From: Akkermansia sp.
Lineage (GTDB): Bacteria; Verrucomicrobiota; Verrucomicrobiia; Verrucomicrobiales; Akkermansiaceae
Direction: 5' to 3'
NCBI GenBank assembly: GCA_020047775.1
Contig: JAIFNK010000119.1
Span: 1 to 6,425 of the forward strand
Length of the DNA stretch: 6,425 nt
Part shown: piece by piece, positions 5,508 to 6,425 of the stretch
Layout of the letters: each line of letters starts with the position of its first letter
How positions within the stretch are numbered: the stretch's first letter is position 1
Program-made: the position numbers and the translations under genes
The notes under the pieces: model-generated
What the model saw: the letters and a program-made list of their open reading frames with translations, nothing else
Database searches by the model: none
What the model was told of the DNA's origin: nothing

Positions 5508-6425
5508 TTAGCGCTCCAGTGACTTGTTCGGGAAGACCGGCGAGGGTTTGCGGTGGCCGTCCATCAGCTTGAGCATCGCGGCGACGCGTCCGGGTTCCCC
5601 GTCGGCGAGGTCCTTGGATTCCGCCAGATCGCGCCCGAGGTGATAGAGTTCGGGTTTGCCGTTTTTCGCGACCTCGTATTGCACGAGTTTCCAGTTCCCT
5701 TGGCGGAGCGCCCGGCGGGTGTTTTTTTCGTGGAATTCCCAGTAGAGGAAATCGTGCGCCCGCTGTTCACCTTTGCCGGAGAGCGTCGGCAGGTAAGAAA
5801 TGCCGTGGAGGCCGGCGGGCGCATCGACCCCGGCGAGATTGCAGGCGGTCGGGAGGAAATCCCAGAAGGCGCTGGCGTGCCCGCTGGTGCCGGGCTTGGC
5901 GATGCCGGCGGGCCAGTGTGCGATCATCGGCACCCGGATGCCGCCTTCGTAGAGGTCGCGTTTGCCGCCGCGCAGGGGGCCGGCGGAGTCCAGCATTTCC
6001 GGGTTGTAGCCGCCTTCGTAGTGGGGGCCGTTGTCGCTGGTGAAAACGATCAACGTGTCGCGAGCCACGCCCTTTTTCTCCAGCGCGGCAAGCAGGCGGC
6101 CGACGTAGCTGTCCAATGCTTCGACCATCGCCCGGTAATGCACTGCCGGATTTTCCACCTGCGTGTAATGGCCGTTTTTAGGTATTTTTCCAACAGCTCC
6201 CGGCACCGATCCTTCCGGTGCAATCACCGAGGCGTGGGGGATGGGGTAGGAGAGGATCATGAAAAACGGTGCTTCGGTCTCACGGATGAAACGCTCGGCC
6301 CGCACGGTGTAGAGTTCGGTGTCGTAGGACTTGCCGCTGTGGAGATTGTTCCCCTCCAACTCGATCTTTTTTTCCTGATCGTAAATGAAGAGCGGGTAGC
6401 GGTGGTGGCCGTCCGTGTGGCTGGT
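5508..6425 (-). CDS. Arylsulfatase-type sulfatase, N-terminus outside window
   Basis: C-terminal 305 residues of a third sulfatase; the frame stays open to the right edge, so the true start, signal peptide and formylglycine motif are not visible. A TTG at 6359 is an internal Leu codon, not the start, because the 22 codons before it continue a typical sulfatase sequence (SHTDGHHRYPLFIY). In fragment numbering, catalytic-type residues are H64 in YPIPHAS, D131 and N132 in FTSDNGPHYEGG, and K155 in LRGGKRDLYEGGIRVP. HYTQVENP (86-93) and FWDFLPT recall a common arylsulfatase group in gut and marine bacteria, some members of which remove 4-O-sulfate from galactose or N-acetylgalactosamine; this specificity is a guess. 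The tail ends with KPSPVFPNKSLER and TAA. About a third of the protein is missing compared with the usual 450-550 residues. Its distal side and any promoter of the cluster must be sought to the right. Confidence 0.92.
   Translation of the reverse strand, partial: TSHTDGHHRYPLFIYDQEKKIELEGNNLHSGKSYDTELYTVRAERFIRETEAPFFMILSYPIPHASVIAPEGSVPGAVGKIPKNGHYTQVENPAVHYRAMVEALDSYVGRLLAALEKKGVARDTLIVFTSDNGPHYEGGYNPEMLDSAGPLRGGKRDLYEGGIRVPMIAHWPAGIAKPGTSGHASAFWDFLPTACNLAGVDAPAGLHGISYLPTLSGKGEQRAHDFLYWEFHEKNTRRALRQGNWKLVQYEVAKNGKPELYHLGRDLAESKDLADGEPGRVAAMLKLMDGHRKPSPVFPNKSLER

Noticed and set aside
4833..5522. 229-codon plus-strand open frame reaching across the 189-bp spacer
   Set aside because: Its composition is that of an antisense frame of the sulfatase (runs of GGG, EVAP, GVGE) and it has no recognisable domain; the minus-strand sulfatase explains the sequence fully.
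1..6425. CRISPR array, tRNA or rRNA genes, insertion sequence, phage or defence genes
   Set aside because: No regularly spaced repeats, cloverleaf-like or rRNA-like sequence, transposase or integrase motif was seen on either strand.

Overview
The window is about 6.4 kb of GC-rich DNA. Every credible gene lies on the minus strand, so the cluster reads from right to left. Three sulfatases sit beside a secreted alpha/beta hydrolase and a PSCyt1/PSCyt2 (DUF1549) cytochrome-like protein. That combination is typical of Verrucomicrobiota and Planctomycetota, whose genomes carry many sulfatases and many proteins of the PSCyt/PSD1 type. Protein style, short Lys-containing Sec signal peptides and a lack of Shine-Dalgarno sequences lean towards Verrucomicrobiota, but the genus cannot be fixed from sequence reading alone.

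Layout in order of transcription. (1) 6425-5508: C-terminal 305 residues of an arylsulfatase whose start is beyond the right edge. (2) 5507-5319: 189-bp spacer with a short tandem repeat next to the following start. (3) 5318-3822: complete arylsulfatase A-type enzyme of 498 residues with a CSPSR formylglycine motif. (4) 3821-3662: 160-bp spacer with a GC-rich hairpin. (5) 3661-2264: complete iduronate-2-sulfatase-like enzyme of 465 residues with a CGASR motif. (6) 2237-1347: secreted esterase-like alpha/beta hydrolase, 26 bp after the sulfatase. (7) 1280-1: first 426 residues of a PSCyt1/PSCyt2 protein, starting at a TTG codon 66 bp after the hydrolase and running off the left edge. The last three genes are tightly packed and probably form one transcript; the two upstream sulfatases have longer spacers and may or may not belong to it.

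Taken together the genes look like part of an accessory locus for using a sulfated, possibly acylated, polysaccharide. Three different sulfatases would remove sulfate from different positions, the hydrolase would remove acyl groups, and all complete products carry an export signal. No glycoside hydrolase, polysaccharide lyase, SusC/SusD pair, regulator or sulfatase-maturation enzyme is visible, so the glycan cannot be named. The PSCyt1/PSCyt2 protein has two CxxCH motifs and no established function.

No clearly new system was found. The observations most worth a second look are a related GC-rich sequence in the two long spacers (24 and 31 nt after the two sulfatase stop codons), the hairpin in one of them, and the TTG start that an ATG-only gene call would miss by 88 residues.
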